The notes: a model not told the origin generated them from the letters alone. A stretch of 64,000 nucleotides of DNA from Fibrella aquatilis (GCF_017353255.1 NZ_JAFMYU010000003.1:124001-188000); one strand, 5' to 3'. Counted from the stretch's first letter, positions 18,793-27,918 are shown. Numbers and translations: made by a program.

Positions 18793-18832
18793 CCGTTTGC
18801 ACATATATGCGCAAACGGTTGCGCAAAAACCG
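18793..18832. promoter_or_regulatory. LacI-family operator pair between divergent susC and lacI
   Basis: CCGTTTGC and GCAAACGG (18793-18800, 18811-18818) are exact inverted half-sites around ten bases, and the overlapping CGGTTGCGCAAAAACCG (18816-18832) forms a second near-palindrome. GCAAACG half-sites are typical for LacI-type regulators. The site lies about 80 bp before the lacI start codon and about 135 bp before the SusC start, fitting autoregulation plus control of the Sus operon. Confidence 0.7.
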
Positions 18833-18909
18833 ATTTGTTACGGCATTATTACCATATTTATAAAACATACCCGCCATTTGCCTTTTGCAAGACCGGCTAC
18901 CCATCGTTT

Positions 18910-19941
18910 ATGAAAGAATTAGTGACCATAAAGGCCATTGCCCGCCAGTTGGGCGTGTCGCCCTCTACGGTGTCGCGGGCCTTGCAGGACCATCCGCGCA
19001 TTAGCCTGCACACGCGGGAAGCCGTACACGCCCTCGCCCGTCAGCTCAACTATTTCCCCAGCACCACAGCCCGCAACCTCAAGTCGGGCAAGACGGGTAT
19101 CATTGCCGTAGTGCTGCCCGAAATCAGAGAGAATTTCTTTAGCGAAATTATCAACGGTATTGAAGAACTGGCCTTCGACCGGGGTTATACCGTAGCCCTC
19201 TACCAGTCGCACGATAAGGTGGAGCGCGAGGAGCGTATTTTTACCGGGCTGGCTTCGCAACGCGTTGACGGTATCCTGGTGTCGGTGGCCAAAGAAACCC
19301 AGCGGTTCGGGCATATTCAGGCCGTCATTGACCGGCAGATTCCCGTGGTGCTGCTCGACCGGATTCCACCGGGCATTGCCGCGCACCGCGTAGGCTGCGA
19401 CATGGAGCGCGGGGCCTACGAAGCCACCAAGTGGCTGGCCGGTCGGGGGTACAAACGCATTGCCCTGCTCAACGGACCCATTGCGCTGGTGGCCAGTGAA
19501 GATCGCTACCGGGGTTACGTGAAAGCCCTGCTGGAAGAAAACCTGCCCGTAGAAAACGCCCTCATCAAGCGCGTTGACCTCACCACGCCCGACGTGATTG
19601 ACAAGATGACGCAACTGATTCAGTCGGCCATCCGGCCCGACGCCGTGCTGGCGTTTAATGATTACGTGGCACTGGATGCCATGCGGGCCTGCCGCGCTCA
19701 ACACCTGCGCATCAACGTCGATATTGGGTTTGTGTCCTTTGCCAATCTGCCTCTTACCACTTACATGGACCCGCCACCCCTGGCCTCGGTCGAACAGCAC
19801 CCGTTCAGAATGGGTACCACGGCCGTAGAAATTTTGCTGGCAACGCTGGTAGAGGATAATGAAAGTGCTGAATTTCAGACGATTATGCTTAAGCCAGAAC
19901 TAGTTGTGAGTCAGGCAGCCATGCGGGTGCAGGAAGCGTAA
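18910..19941 (+). CDS. LacI family transcriptional regulator
   Basis: Repressor-type DNA-binding protein of 343 residues from ATG 18910; an upstream in-frame ATG at 18835 would add a sequence unlike the family. The N-terminal LacI helix-turn-helix is ITIKAIARQLGVSPSTVSRA-like (residues about 4-23) followed by the hinge helix region LNYFPSTTARNLKSGKTGII; residues 60-335 form the periplasmic-binding-like effector domain. It stands alone on the plus strand, divergent from the second SusC operon and convergent with the GHMP kinase. LacI-type palindromes occur in its own promoter region and again at 22697-22730, suggesting it governs this sugar/nutrient region. Confidence 0.93.
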   Translation: MKELVTIKAIARQLGVSPSTVSRALQDHPRISLHTREAVHALARQLNYFPSTTARNLKSGKTGIIAVVLPEIRENFFSEIINGIEELAFDRGYTVALYQSHDKVEREERIFTGLASQRVDGILVSVAKETQRFGHIQAVIDRQIPVVLLDRIPPGIAAHRVGCDMERGAYEATKWLAGRGYKRIALLNGPIALVASEDRYRGYVKALLEENLPVENALIKRVDLTTPDVIDKMTQLIQSAIRPDAVLAFNDYVALDAMRACRAQHLRINVDIGFVSFANLPLTTYMDPPPLASVEQHPFRMGTTAVEILLATLVEDNESAEFQTIMLKPELVVSQAAMRVQEA

Positions 19942-19979
19942 CAGTCATGGTTGTCGGCGTAGCTTCGCGCTTAAGGTCC

Positions 19980-21077
19980 TCACGCCACTACTGCCACTGG
20001 CTCCACTCGCGTGCCTTCGTCGATCTGGATAATTGCTGCCTCGCCGCCAGCGGCCGTGATGGCATTGGCCACGCGTTGCGGGTTTTCGGGGGCGTAAACA
20101 AACATGCACCCGCCCCCGCCAGAGCCGTTTATTTTACCGCCCAGCGCGCCCGCGTCGAGGGCCGCCTGGAGCATTCGGTCAATTTTTGGGGTTGAAATGC
20201 GCTGCGCTTCCCGTAGATTTTGCTGGTGCTTCGTCAATAATGCCCCAAAGCCGATGTGATCTAATGGGCTGATTTTCAATAAGATAAGTGCCTCGCGCAG
20301 GATGTCGCGGTTGCTGATGTTGCCCAGCAGCAGGGTCATTTCGTCGGGAGTAAAGAGATGAGCGTATTGGGCCACATCGGCGGCGGTGGTGGTGTGGAGA
20401 GAGAACGTATTGTCCAGACTCCGAATCTGTTCAATGATGCGCAACATACCCCCCTTCACCCGGCCCAGAATACCGATGGTGTCTTTGGGTTCGCCCGAAT
20501 TGCCCAGCACAAACGTACCCAGCGCCGGGCGGATGGTCTCGACCTGAATGGCGGGCTGACTTTCGAGGTAGATCAGGTTGCCCATCGCCGTGGCGTAGTG
20601 GTCCATCATACCACCGGGTTCGCCAAACTCCAGCACCTCGGCGCGGTAGGCCAATTCGGCGATCTGGGCGGGCGGCAAGGTGCGGGGTTGGTCGGCAAGT
20701 TGGGTGAGCAGGTTGATCCAGCTAATCAGCAGCGCCGATGAACTGGAGGCCCCCGCGTTGATGGGAATGTTGCCCGTCACCTCGCCCCGAATACCCCCCG
20801 AAAACCGGAACCCCTCGCGCAGCAACACGTTGACAGCCGACCGGAAATAGTCACGCTTGTCCTGATACGTCAGCGGCTGTTTTTCGAGCGAAAAGGCCAT
20901 CTGTTGTCCAATGTCGGGCAGTTCGAGCTGCACCACGGGCTGCGAAATGGCTTCGGCGCTGATCTGAATACGGCACGAAATGGCCGCCGCAATCACCGGC
21001 AGGCCCAGGTAGTCCTGATGTTCGCCAAACAAACAAATGCGGCCCGGCGTAGAGATGGTGTGGGAAGGTGTTTGCAT
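19980..21077 (-). CDS. GHMP family kinase, galactokinase-like
   Basis: Small-molecule kinase of the galactokinase/homoserine/mevalonate/phosphomevalonate superfamily, 365 residues from ATG 21077; a longer frame upstream merely translates a hairpin arm. Motif 1 is GRICLFGEHQDYLGLP (about residue 12), motif 2, the ATP loop, is NIPINAGASSSSALL (about 112), and motif 3 is KINGSGGGGCMFVY near the C-terminus. The GEHxDY sequence resembles galactokinases and L-fuco/L-arabino kinases. It neighbours a GH109-like enzyme and a lacI gene, so it may phosphorylate a released sugar. Exact sugar unresolved. Confidence 0.88.
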   Translation of the reverse strand: MQTPSHTISTPGRICLFGEHQDYLGLPVIAAAISCRIQISAEAISQPVVQLELPDIGQQMAFSLEKQPLTYQDKRDYFRSAVNVLLREGFRFSGGIRGEVTGNIPINAGASSSSALLISWINLLTQLADQPRTLPPAQIAELAYRAEVLEFGEPGGMMDHYATAMGNLIYLESQPAIQVETIRPALGTFVLGNSGEPKDTIGILGRVKGGMLRIIEQIRSLDNTFSLHTTTAADVAQYAHLFTPDEMTLLLGNISNRDILREALILLKISPLDHIGFGALLTKHQQNLREAQRISTPKIDRMLQAALDAGALGGKINGSGGGGCMFVYAPENPQRVANAITAAGGEAAIIQIDEGTRVEPVAVVA

Positions 21078-21085
21078 TGGAAGAG

Positions 21086-21180
21086 AATGTACAATGTATA
21101 ATGAATAATGTACAATGCGGTCCGACGGGTCGGCTTCGCGTCGGACCGCATTGTACATTATTCATTATACATTGTACATT
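21086..21180. repeat. perfect 42-bp heptad-repeat hairpin
   Basis: Arms 21086-21127 and 21139-21180 are exact reverse complements with an 11-base loop. The outer part is heptads of the AATGTAC type; the inner part is the GC core GCGGTCCGACG. The outer heptads are nearly the same as those at 47700-47790. The arm touches the stop codon of the GH109-like gene (21179) and ends just before the GHMP kinase start. Confidence 0.9.
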
Positions 21181-22555
21181 AAAAATTGTTGGTCAATCCA
21201 AAAACGGGCACGTTGGTTTTCCACTTGCCGCGGGTGAAATCGGGGATGTCCATGGGTTTACTGCCTTTGGCAATGCTCTGTTCAGACAGCGGGCTGATGC
21301 AGCTCCAGGCGGCGGCATCGTAGACGTCGATGGGAGGCGCTACCTGATTTTTCACCGATTCGATAAAGCCGCGCAGCACGAAGTAGTCAATGCCACCGTG
21401 GCCCGCCGCCGCCGCCGAGTCGGCATGTTGTTTCCAGAGCGGGTGGTCGTATTTGTCCTGATACGCGGCAAACGGCTCCCAGACGTGGGGTTTGGCGCTG
21501 GTGCCTTCCAGGTAAATCTGCTTACCATCGTCCATCCAGATGCCCTTGGTACCCTGCGCCCGGAACCCCAGCGAGTAGGGGCGGGGCGAGTTGGTGTCGT
21601 GGATAATCACGATGTTTTCGCCGTTAGCGCACTCTACCACCGTAGTCACTACGTCGCCGAGTTTGAAATTGACTTTCGCGTTGGGATGGTTGGCCCCGCC
21701 TTTGTCTACGACATAGTTGTGCAGGCTGCGGGCCTTAGTGGCCGTTGACGTGAGCCGCACAAACTGGTTGCCCCGGTTAATGTTAAGCCAGTGTGCCACC
21801 GGTCCCAGGCCGTGGGTGGGGTAGAGGTCGCCGTTGCGGTCTACGGAGTGCTGGGTGCGCCAGTGGGCTTCGGAAAAGCCGTTGGCGCCAAATTCCACAC
21901 CCCCGCCATAGGGTTGTTTGCCGTCGTTGAACTTTACTTCGCGCAGGTCGTGCTGGTAGCCGCAGTGGGCATAGAGCATTTCGCCAAACATATTTTGCCG
22001 CACCATGTTGAGCACGGCCATCACGTCGCGGCGGTAGCAGACGTTTTCGAGCAACATGCAGGGCTTGCCGCTTTGCTCGTAGGCATTGACCAGGTCCCAC
22101 GATTCTTTCAGCGTCACCGTGGCCGACACCTCCAGCCCGGCGTATTTGCCGGCTTTCATGGTGGCTACGGCCATGGGCGTGTGCCATTCCCAGGGGGTGG
22201 CAATAATGACCCCGTCGATGTCGTCGCGCTTGAGCAGCTGCAAAAAAGCCTCGTTGCCTTTGGTGTAGGCAGGCGGTGCCTTTCGGCCCGCTTTTTCAAT
22301 CATAGCGTTGGCCTGCGCAATGGCGTTAGGGTCAATATCGCACAGGGCCGTCACCTCCACGTCGGGGCGGTAAAGAGCCTGTTCCAGGTGGTTGCGACCT
22401 CGTAGTCCTACGCCAATAAACGCCAGGCGGACTTTGGCTAACGGCGCCGCAGGGGGCATGAAAAAAGGCCGGGCAAAAGCCGAAGCCGCGAAAGGAGCCA
22501 CCGCGCCGGTGACGGCAACAGTTTGCAGAAATTTCCGACGAGAGGAAAGCGACAT
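21179..22555 (-). CDS. Gfo/Idh/MocA protein of the glycoside hydrolase 109 type
   Basis: NAD-dependent enzyme, 458 residues. Close family members (GH109) hydrolyse alpha-N-acetylgalactosaminides by an oxidation-elimination mechanism. Seen: twin-arginine signal SSRRKFLQTVAVTG followed by an AFARP cleavage region, Rossmann motif VRLAFIGVGLRGRNHLEQAL (about 42), then ALCDIDPNA, TPWEWHTPMAV, LLENVCYRRDVMAVLNMVR and GGYQHDLREVKF-like GYQHDLREVKFNDG, and HGGIDYFVL late. These match GH109 sequences better than plain dehydrogenases. Periplasmic by its Tat signal. A LacI-type operator lies 160 bp upstream. Specificity for GalNAc is inferred from family only. Confidence 0.85.
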   Translation of the reverse strand: MSLSSRRKFLQTVAVTGAVAPFAASAFARPFFMPPAAPLAKVRLAFIGVGLRGRNHLEQALYRPDVEVTALCDIDPNAIAQANAMIEKAGRKAPPAYTKGNEAFLQLLKRDDIDGVIIATPWEWHTPMAVATMKAGKYAGLEVSATVTLKESWDLVNAYEQSGKPCMLLENVCYRRDVMAVLNMVRQNMFGEMLYAHCGYQHDLREVKFNDGKQPYGGGVEFGANGFSEAHWRTQHSVDRNGDLYPTHGLGPVAHWLNINRGNQFVRLTSTATKARSLHNYVVDKGGANHPNAKVNFKLGDVVTTVVECANGENIVIIHDTNSPRPYSLGFRAQGTKGIWMDDGKQIYLEGTSAKPHVWEPFAAYQDKYDHPLWKQHADSAAAAGHGGIDYFVLRGFIESVKNQVAPPIDVYDAAAWSCISPLSEQSIAKGSKPMDIPDFTRGKWKTNVPVFGLTNNF

Positions 22556-22696
22556 AGGTGGTATAAGACAGCGAGTTGGTTGTAAAAAAGGCGAAAGAGG
22601 AATAGGATCAGCTTATTGTACAAATAGCGCTGGTAATCGTGATAAAACGAAATGTTTTTTCGCCGGAATGGACCAGTTACACGGCTGCGCTGGTGT

Positions 22697-22730
22697 GCAA
22701 ACGTGTGTATGACCTTTGGCAAACGTTTGT
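22697..22730. promoter_or_regulatory. LacI-type operators between GH109-like and D-lactate dehydrogenase-like genes
   Basis: In the 317-base divergent gap 22556-22872, GCAAACGTTTGT (22719-22730) is a near-perfect palindrome with the AAACGTTT centre typical of LacI-family sites, and GCAAACGTGTG (from 22697) is a second, half-conserved copy. The half-site GCAAACG is the same as in the lacI-susC operator at 18811. The rest of the gap shows no other gene or structure that I recognise. Confidence 0.65.
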
Positions 22731-22872
22731 ACAACTTGCGCGACGATGGTCATTTGCTTGACTGCAAGTGTGCAAGTGAATCTGGTTGCCTGAAATAAAA
22801 TCGTTTCCGTGGCTGGCTTGTTCAGCAGGTACGCAGTAGCCACTGTGTGCCTGCCAATCCTGCTAACTCATC

Positions 22873-23871
22873 ATGACTGTTGCGTTTTATAGTTGCCACA
22901 CGTACGAACAGCCTTTTCTGGACGCGGCCAATCACAGCCACAACCACCAACTGACGTTTTTTTCTCAGCCCCTTACGCCCGACACTGTAGCGTTGGCGGC
23001 GGGGCAGCAAGCCATCTGCGTCTTTGTTAATGACCCGCTGACGCGCCCCATCCTACAGGCGCTGGTGGGGCTGCGTATTCGGCTGATCGCCCTGCGTTGC
23101 GCGGGTTATAACCAGGTAGATATCCCCGCCGCACACGAACTTGGCATCCGCATCCTGCGCGTACCGGCCTACTCCCCCCATGCCGTGGCTGAACACGCCG
23201 TGGCTCTGCTACTGGCGCTTAACCGAAAGACGTATCTGGCCTATCAGCGTACCAAAGAAAACAATTTTACCCTTGATGGGCTGATGGGCTTTGACCTTTG
23301 CGGCAAGCGCGTGGGTGTGGTTGGCACGGGTAAAATCGGCGCTGCATTTGCCCGTATCATGCTAGGCTTCGGCTGTCACGTGCTGGCCTACGATAACATA
23401 CATTCGGCTGTACTACAGGAGATTGGCGTTACGTACCTGCCGCTGAACGAGGTGCTCGCCAACGCCGACGTACTGTCGCTGCATTGCCCGCTGCTGCCCG
23501 ACACTCACCACCTGATCAACGCCTCTGCGTTGGCCGCAATGAAGCCTGGTGCCTACCTGATTAATACAAGTCGGGGTGCCCTGCTCGATACGCCCGCTGT
23601 GCTACGTGCCCTGGAAACTGGCCAGCTAGGTGCTCTGGGCGTTGACGTATATGAAGGAGAAGACGATTTTTTCTACGCCGACTGGTCCGATAAACCCCTG
23701 CCCGACGCCAACCTGAACGCGCTGACGCATTTGCCGAACGTGCTGGTTACGGCCCATCAGGGCTTCTTCACTCGTGAGGCAATGGAGCAAATCGCCCGCG
23801 TGACAATAAACAACTTAACGTGCCTGGAGCAGCATCAGATACCCATCAATGAGGCTACCGTTGTTGTGTAA
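22873..23871 (+). CDS. 2-hydroxyacid dehydrogenase, D-lactate dehydrogenase-like
   Basis: NAD-dependent D-2-hydroxyacid dehydrogenase of 332 residues, probably reducing pyruvate to D-lactate. Visible features: N-terminal FYSCHTYEQPFLDAAN, substrate loop RCAGYNQVDI (about 76), the NAD motif VGVVGTGKIGAAFARIM (about 143), the catalytic Arg in NTSRGALLDT, Glu in DVYEGEDDFFYADWS, and His in VTAHQGFFTREAM. The DVYEGE...FF signature is that of fermentative LdhA enzymes. It is divergent from the GH109-like gene with a LacI-type site between them. Confidence 0.9.
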   Translation: MTVAFYSCHTYEQPFLDAANHSHNHQLTFFSQPLTPDTVALAAGQQAICVFVNDPLTRPILQALVGLRIRLIALRCAGYNQVDIPAAHELGIRILRVPAYSPHAVAEHAVALLLALNRKTYLAYQRTKENNFTLDGLMGFDLCGKRVGVVGTGKIGAAFARIMLGFGCHVLAYDNIHSAVLQEIGVTYLPLNEVLANADVLSLHCPLLPDTHHLINASALAAMKPGAYLINTSRGALLDTPAVLRALETGQLGALGVDVYEGEDDFFYADWSDKPLPDANLNALTHLPNVLVTAHQGFFTREAMEQIARVTINNLTCLEQHQIPINEATVVV

Positions 23872-23888
23872 ATGGCTCCGTAAGATGC

Positions 23889-24992
23889 CTACCGGTAGGT
23901 GTTGCGGTAGACCTGAATAGATCCATTTTCGTCAATATCGAGCACATTGTAGACTATGAACAACGGCACCGGGTGGTGTAATCCCAGCGTTTGGGGGCGG
24001 GCGTTGACAGGGCACACAGTCAGATAATTGGGTTTGAACCGGACATAACCAAGTAACAGATTGGCCAGGGCATCGGGCTGCTCGACACGGATACAGCCGT
24101 GGCTCAACTGCCGGTTGTCGCGGACAAATGCCTGCCGGGCGTTGGTGTCATGCAGATAGATGTCATAAGGGCTGTTTACGTTGAATTTCAGCACCCCAAG
24201 GGCGTTGTCGCAACCCGTCGATTGGCGTAGGCGGTAGGGGAAGGCGCGGGCCGGGGTGTGCCAGTTAATCAACTTTGAGTCAACCAATTGCCCTTTTGCG
24301 TCAACCACTTGCAGCTTCATGGCCGCTAACACAGCTGCTGGGTTACGCTTTATTTTGGGCAGCAGTTCCTTTACGGTAATGGATCGAGGTACGTTCCAGT
24401 AGGGGTACATGACCAGGCTGGGAATATAGGCCGAAAACAGGGGTGTTGGCGTACTGGGCTTACCCACCACTACCCGGCTGCTGAGTAGCGTATTACCCTG
24501 TCCGTTGGTAACCCGCAGCGTAGCCGACGGAATGTTGACGATAACTCGTTTGGTGGCCGGAAACCGATTCAGCCAACGGTAGGTGTTCAGCGTTTCCTGC
24601 ACCTGTTCAATGGTCAGCGAATCGCCGATGTAATCATCTACAAGGCAACGCAGGCAGTAGGCGATCAATTGGCGGTAACGCCGGTCGTGCGTTTCGAGCG
24701 AATCCAGGAGCGGGCACCAGTCGGCCCCCGTTAGCAACTGCCGGGTGAGTCGGCCAATGCGAACGGAATCGACCAGGGGCAGTACACCCTGATAGTGCAT
24801 TTGGCGGGGCGTGTGGCCATAAACGACGTCAGTGAAGTAGCGACTTGCGCAGGCCGAATCGGGTTGGGCGCACAGGCTGTCTACGCCAATTTCCCGGCCA
24901 TATTGCCGCAGCCGCCCCCACTCGGTGGTCAACTGGGCAGTAGCGGTGGAGGTAGTCAGTACGAAGAGGGCGATACTCAGTAAACGGACCAT
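23889..24992 (-). CDS. L,D-transpeptidase with YkuD domain
   Basis: Peptidoglycan cross-linking or lipoprotein-attaching enzyme. From ATG 24992 it has 367 residues with a signal peptide ending TATAQ; a TTG 45 bp upstream would spoil this signal. The catalytic YkuD motif is in HDTNARQAFVRDNRQLSHGC (about residues 286-305), with His, Ser-His-Gly-Cys and the following IRVEQPDALA. The N-terminal half has the all-alpha region and the IVNIPSATLRV stretch usual in the long YcbB-like L,D-transpeptidases. It acts in the periplasm. The upstream small gene ends 42 bp before this start. Confidence 0.9.
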   Translation of the reverse strand: MVRLLSIALFVLTTSTATAQLTTEWGRLRQYGREIGVDSLCAQPDSACASRYFTDVVYGHTPRQMHYQGVLPLVDSVRIGRLTRQLLTGADWCPLLDSLETHDRRYRQLIAYCLRCLVDDYIGDSLTIEQVQETLNTYRWLNRFPATKRVIVNIPSATLRVTNGQGNTLLSSRVVVGKPSTPTPLFSAYIPSLVMYPYWNVPRSITVKELLPKIKRNPAAVLAAMKLQVVDAKGQLVDSKLINWHTPARAFPYRLRQSTGCDNALGVLKFNVNSPYDIYLHDTNARQAFVRDNRQLSHGCIRVEQPDALANLLLGYVRFKPNYLTVCPVNARPQTLGLHHPVPLFIVYNVLDIDENGSIQVYRNTYR

Positions 24993-25033
24993 ACTGTTCT
25001 GACGCCAACCTGGAAAGACGAAAATGACCGACT

Positions 25034-25381
25034 TCAATTCGACTTCGATTTTTGAATGGCTGCCTCGGCTTTAGCGGCCTGTTTATCCGCCTTTATTCGC
25101 ATTTTTTGTGCCCTCTTCTCGGTGTTAAATGCCTTTCTCGATGCCTTGGCTGCATCAGCAGCTTCGTTGCTGATTCGTCGGGTCTCCTTAGCATCTGCTT
25201 TGGTGTCCTTTTGCTGTTGTTTTTCCTGCGTTAAAATAGCCTGGTTGCGTTGCTGGTTTATGTCGTCGGTAGTTGTCACCGTGGCTGACTGAGTAGCTGT
25301 AGTTGCCTGAGCGAAAACAGGAACGGAAAGGCTTACACAAGCGCCTGAGAGCAGAACTGACATGATGATTTTCGTAAACAT
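25034..25381 (-). CDS. small secreted Lys/Ala-rich protein of unknown function
   Basis: 115 residues. A signal peptide (residues 1-25, ending VFAQ) precedes a Thr-rich stretch and a highly charged, Lys/Ala/Glu-rich helical part from about residue 50 to the end (KADAKETRRISNEAADAAKA), likely a coiled coil. No known domain recognised. It precedes the L,D-transpeptidase in the same direction with a short gap, so it may be a periplasmic partner at the cell wall. Confidence 0.7.
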   Translation of the reverse strand: MFTKIIMSVLLSGACVSLSVPVFAQATTATQSATVTTTDDINQQRNQAILTQEKQQQKDTKADAKETRRISNEAADAAKASRKAFNTEKRAQKMRIKADKQAAKAEAAIQKSKSN

Positions 25382-25399
25382 GGTTGTTTTTTTTAAAAA

Positions 25400-26527
25400 T
25401 TAGCTCACCCGCATCACCTGCTCCAATGGTCGGCGGAGCGACTGGGGCATGGCCGGGCCATAACCAAACCGGAACAAAAGCTGCGGAAACGCACCGTTCA
25501 GGTTCAGATGCGCTTGCAGTTGTGATCGTAGTTCAGGCACTTCGCAGGGTTGATTCATAAACGCATTTTTGATATTCATCGCCGTTGACAGCAGCGCGAA
25601 TCGCTCGTAAGCCCGCCCTGTTTCAATCCAGGCCGTTTTGTCGTTGTTTGCCGACACCAACAGCATCATTCCCGACGAACTGCGGATAAATTTGTCGTCC
25701 TTTTTGGTCTCGGCTTTTGGGTTCAGCAGACTACCGATAAATAACGTGGCCATCCAGCGCGGAATAGATGGATTACCCATTACCCGGCTCGCCAGGCCGT
25801 CCATTTTTTTAACTGCCTCGCCGTTGCTGAACCGAATCCAATCGGTGAGTTCGCGCTTGAAATTGTTGTTGGTCATCTGCCGGTCGTTGCCTGCATTCAC
25901 GTAGCCGAGCATCGGTTCTATGGTTGCTGCGCTCGTAAACAGCATGGGCGTAATGCCTGCACCGGCCGTTGCCGATTCGAGCTTTTTAAGGTTGGCGACG
26001 ACAACAGGCTTACCGTCATACGCATTACGGGTGCATTGCCGTACGGGAATGGCGCTGAAAAACAGCGGTTGCTCCACAGTTTTTGCGCCGACTTGTTTAA
26101 GCGAAACCGCGATATATTCGTCGCCGGTAGTGCCAAGCGAGTAGGCGATATCGGTCTGATAGCCAGTGTGTTCTGCGGAAATAATCAGGTTTTCCAAAGC
26201 ACCGCCAAGGCTAATCCAGAGTTCGCGGTTGTCTGGATCAACGGCGGGGACGCGCCGGGTCAGGTCGGGGTAGATCCGAATCTCATTTGGGGTTACGGCA
26301 AATTTCCAGGGTTGGGTATTGTGGCCCGAGGGCGCAAGCGTTGCCAGCCGAACCAGTTCGATCAGGGCCTGTTTTGTTCGGGTGTCGGGGAGACGGGCTT
26401 TGCTGGCCACCGTGTCGTAATCGGTAGTGCTGCAACTGGTAAGCGTTGGCACAATCGCCAGGCCCAGGGCCGAAGCACCGGTTATCCGCAGCATGTCGCG
26501 CCGATTTTGAAGCGAAGTTGGTTTCAT
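25400..26527 (-). CDS. Acg-like nitroreductase family protein with Tat-type signal
   Basis: FMN-binding nitroreductase-fold protein of the Acg family, 375 residues. The leader NRRDMLRITGASALGLAI ends in lipobox-like LTSCS, indicating export. The first core motif LATLAPSGHNTQPWKF (about 63) is the flavin-binding signature; a second half repeats the fold, as in Acg. Acg proteins in actinobacteria belong to hypoxia/NO-induced regulons and may sequester flavin. Here the gene lies next to a universal-stress and fermentation island and has an FNR-like palindrome 210 bp upstream, which supports a similar context. The enzymatic activity is unknown. Confidence 0.82.
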   Translation of the reverse strand: MKPTSLQNRRDMLRITGASALGLAIVPTLTSCSTTDYDTVASKARLPDTRTKQALIELVRLATLAPSGHNTQPWKFAVTPNEIRIYPDLTRRVPAVDPDNRELWISLGGALENLIISAEHTGYQTDIAYSLGTTGDEYIAVSLKQVGAKTVEQPLFFSAIPVRQCTRNAYDGKPVVVANLKKLESATAGAGITPMLFTSAATIEPMLGYVNAGNDRQMTNNNFKRELTDWIRFSNGEAVKKMDGLASRVMGNPSIPRWMATLFIGSLLNPKAETKKDDKFIRSSSGMMLLVSANNDKTAWIETGRAYERFALLSTAMNIKNAFMNQPCEVPELRSQLQAHLNLNGAFPQLLFRFGYGPAMPQSLRRPLEQVMRVS

Positions 26528-26736
26528 CGCTGAGAATTTGCTGTGAGTATTGTCATCCGCATTGGCTGTCTGGTGCCGTAACCTTGAGTAGTTTTTTCAT
26601 GATTTCAGCATAATGATCTCTGTACTTTGTTATTGAATGCCGAAGGTGTGGCTTTAGACAAAAACGTGGGCACCAAACTCTCCACAATATATTGCTACAG
26701 TAACCGGATTCCTCTGATTCTAGTCATACAGAGGTA

Positions 26737-26748
26737 TGATACATATCA
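26737..26748. promoter_or_regulatory. FNR/CRP-like palindrome upstream of the Acg-like gene
   Basis: TGATACATATCA fits TGAT-N4-ATCA, the half-site spacing of FNR-type regulators. It lies in the 236-base gap 26528-26763. A neighbouring inverted pair CCTCTG/CAGAGG occupies 26711-26734. The same palindrome in reverse orientation is found at 27919-27930. Confidence 0.5.
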
Positions 26749-26763
26749 GGGCCTACTATCGCT

Positions 26764-26970
26764 TTAGTCTTGCTGGTTTAGTATCGGCGCAGGCTGATGA
26801 TTATAGATGATGTATCGAAACCGAGCAAAATCAATGGTAACAAACATGGTTCCTCCTCCCACCACCAGGCTAAACAGTGCCCAACTGGCATAGTAGGTTC
26901 CATGGGTTAGTTGGTGCCGACGTAGGGGTAGTGATAAAAACGGTACGGGCCGTGGAAACTCAATACGCAT
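26764..26970 (-). CDS. possible small membrane protein
   Basis: 68 residues with one probable membrane segment (WALFSLVVGGGTMFVTI, about 30-46). Its ATG overlaps the last codons of the DUF6544-like gene, an arrangement that suggests translational coupling. I recognise no family; a chance frame cannot be excluded. Confidence 0.4.
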   Translation of the reverse strand: MRIEFPRPVPFLSLPLRRHQLTHGTYYASWALFSLVVGGGTMFVTIDFARFRYIIYNHQPAPILNQQD

Positions 26971-27787
26971 ATGGCTGATCGTAGGCGATGTCGCGCAGGA
27001 CGAAACGGGCGTAGGGCTTTTCTACACCCCCAACCACCCAGGCAGCTCCACCCTGCGTAGGGACGAGTACTCCCTGCTTTTCGCGGTAATCGAACAGGCG
27101 ACACACCCAGGTTTGGACGTGCGTTTCGTCGGATTGCCGTTGTGCCTCGCACCGCACGAGTTCATCGTTTTTGTTGAAACTCATCAGGCAGGATACCGTT
27201 TGGCTATGATCGGTGAGCGTTAGCGTAGCCGACTGGTCATCGACCGGCGACCAGACAGCCGGTCCACCGGGCAGCAAACTCGTTGGAAACCAGGCGGTTT
27301 CGGCCAGCCAGCGCAACAGTTCGCCCTGATCGTAGGCGGGGCCGCTGCCGTGCTGAATGGGCAATGCACTCAACAGCCGGACAGTCAGGCTGCCGTGCCC
27401 TGCCACGTACTGATCCCGCGCACTGAACCAGGCCGTCGTGCCGATCCAGATGTAGCCTGGTTTGTCGGCCAGAAAATATTCCTCGCCGGTGATGGACATC
27501 CAGTCTTTTTCCAGGTCGGTTTTGAAGTCGCCATCGTGCTTCAGCCGGACGGTGCGCAGGTAGGGTTGACCGGGTGTCAGTACATGTCGGAAGTACCGCT
27601 GCACAGGCGCAGGTAAATCAGCGAGTTGGGCGGGGCTATACTGCTTGACCGGTCCGGTGTCGGCCTGCGAAAATAAGTCGGCTACATCCTGGCGAAGCTG
27701 ACGGCCTATCAGCCACCGGCCAGCCAGCAATGCCAGCACCGGCACGGCCACCGCCGACAGCACAATAAAAGGTGTCTTGTTTTTCAT
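26960..27787 (-). CDS. DUF6544-like (DUF6920) protein of unknown function
   Basis: 275 residues from ATG 27787; a longer frame from 27847 adds 20 residues before the natural hydrophobic start. Residues 6-26 form a membrane anchor (FIVLSAVAVPVLALLAG). The rest contains LPAPVQRYFRHVLTPGQPY and the aromatic-rich WFSARDQYVAGHGSL, resembling a family of lipoprotein-like unknowns found near stress genes. It is divergent from the plus-strand stress island with an FNR-like site in the shared gap. Function not known. Confidence 0.65.
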   Translation of the reverse strand: MKNKTPFIVLSAVAVPVLALLAGRWLIGRQLRQDVADLFSQADTGPVKQYSPAQLADLPAPVQRYFRHVLTPGQPYLRTVRLKHDGDFKTDLEKDWMSITGEEYFLADKPGYIWIGTTAWFSARDQYVAGHGSLTVRLLSALPIQHGSGPAYDQGELLRWLAETAWFPTSLLPGGPAVWSPVDDQSATLTLTDHSQTVSCLMSFNKNDELVRCEAQRQSDETHVQTWVCRLFDYREKQGVLVPTQGGAAWVVGGVEKPYARFVLRDIAYDQPYAY

Positions 27788-27918
27788 ACTACTACCTGTG
27801 GCGACATTGGTACCCGCAAATACCCGGTCACCAGTTTTCTTCGACACGACTAGGTGTCATGACCGCAAAGCACGGGATAATAAGCCCCCTGTAACCTGAC
27901 GCCAACCGGCTCCCCAAC

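Noticed and set aside
18919-19800. Minus-strand frame opposite lacI
   Set aside because: No domain seen; the LacI frame is complete and has the expected helix-turn-helix.
21078-21158. 27-residue extension of the GHMP kinase
   Set aside because: It lies in the hairpin; the GHMP fold starts properly from ATG 21077.
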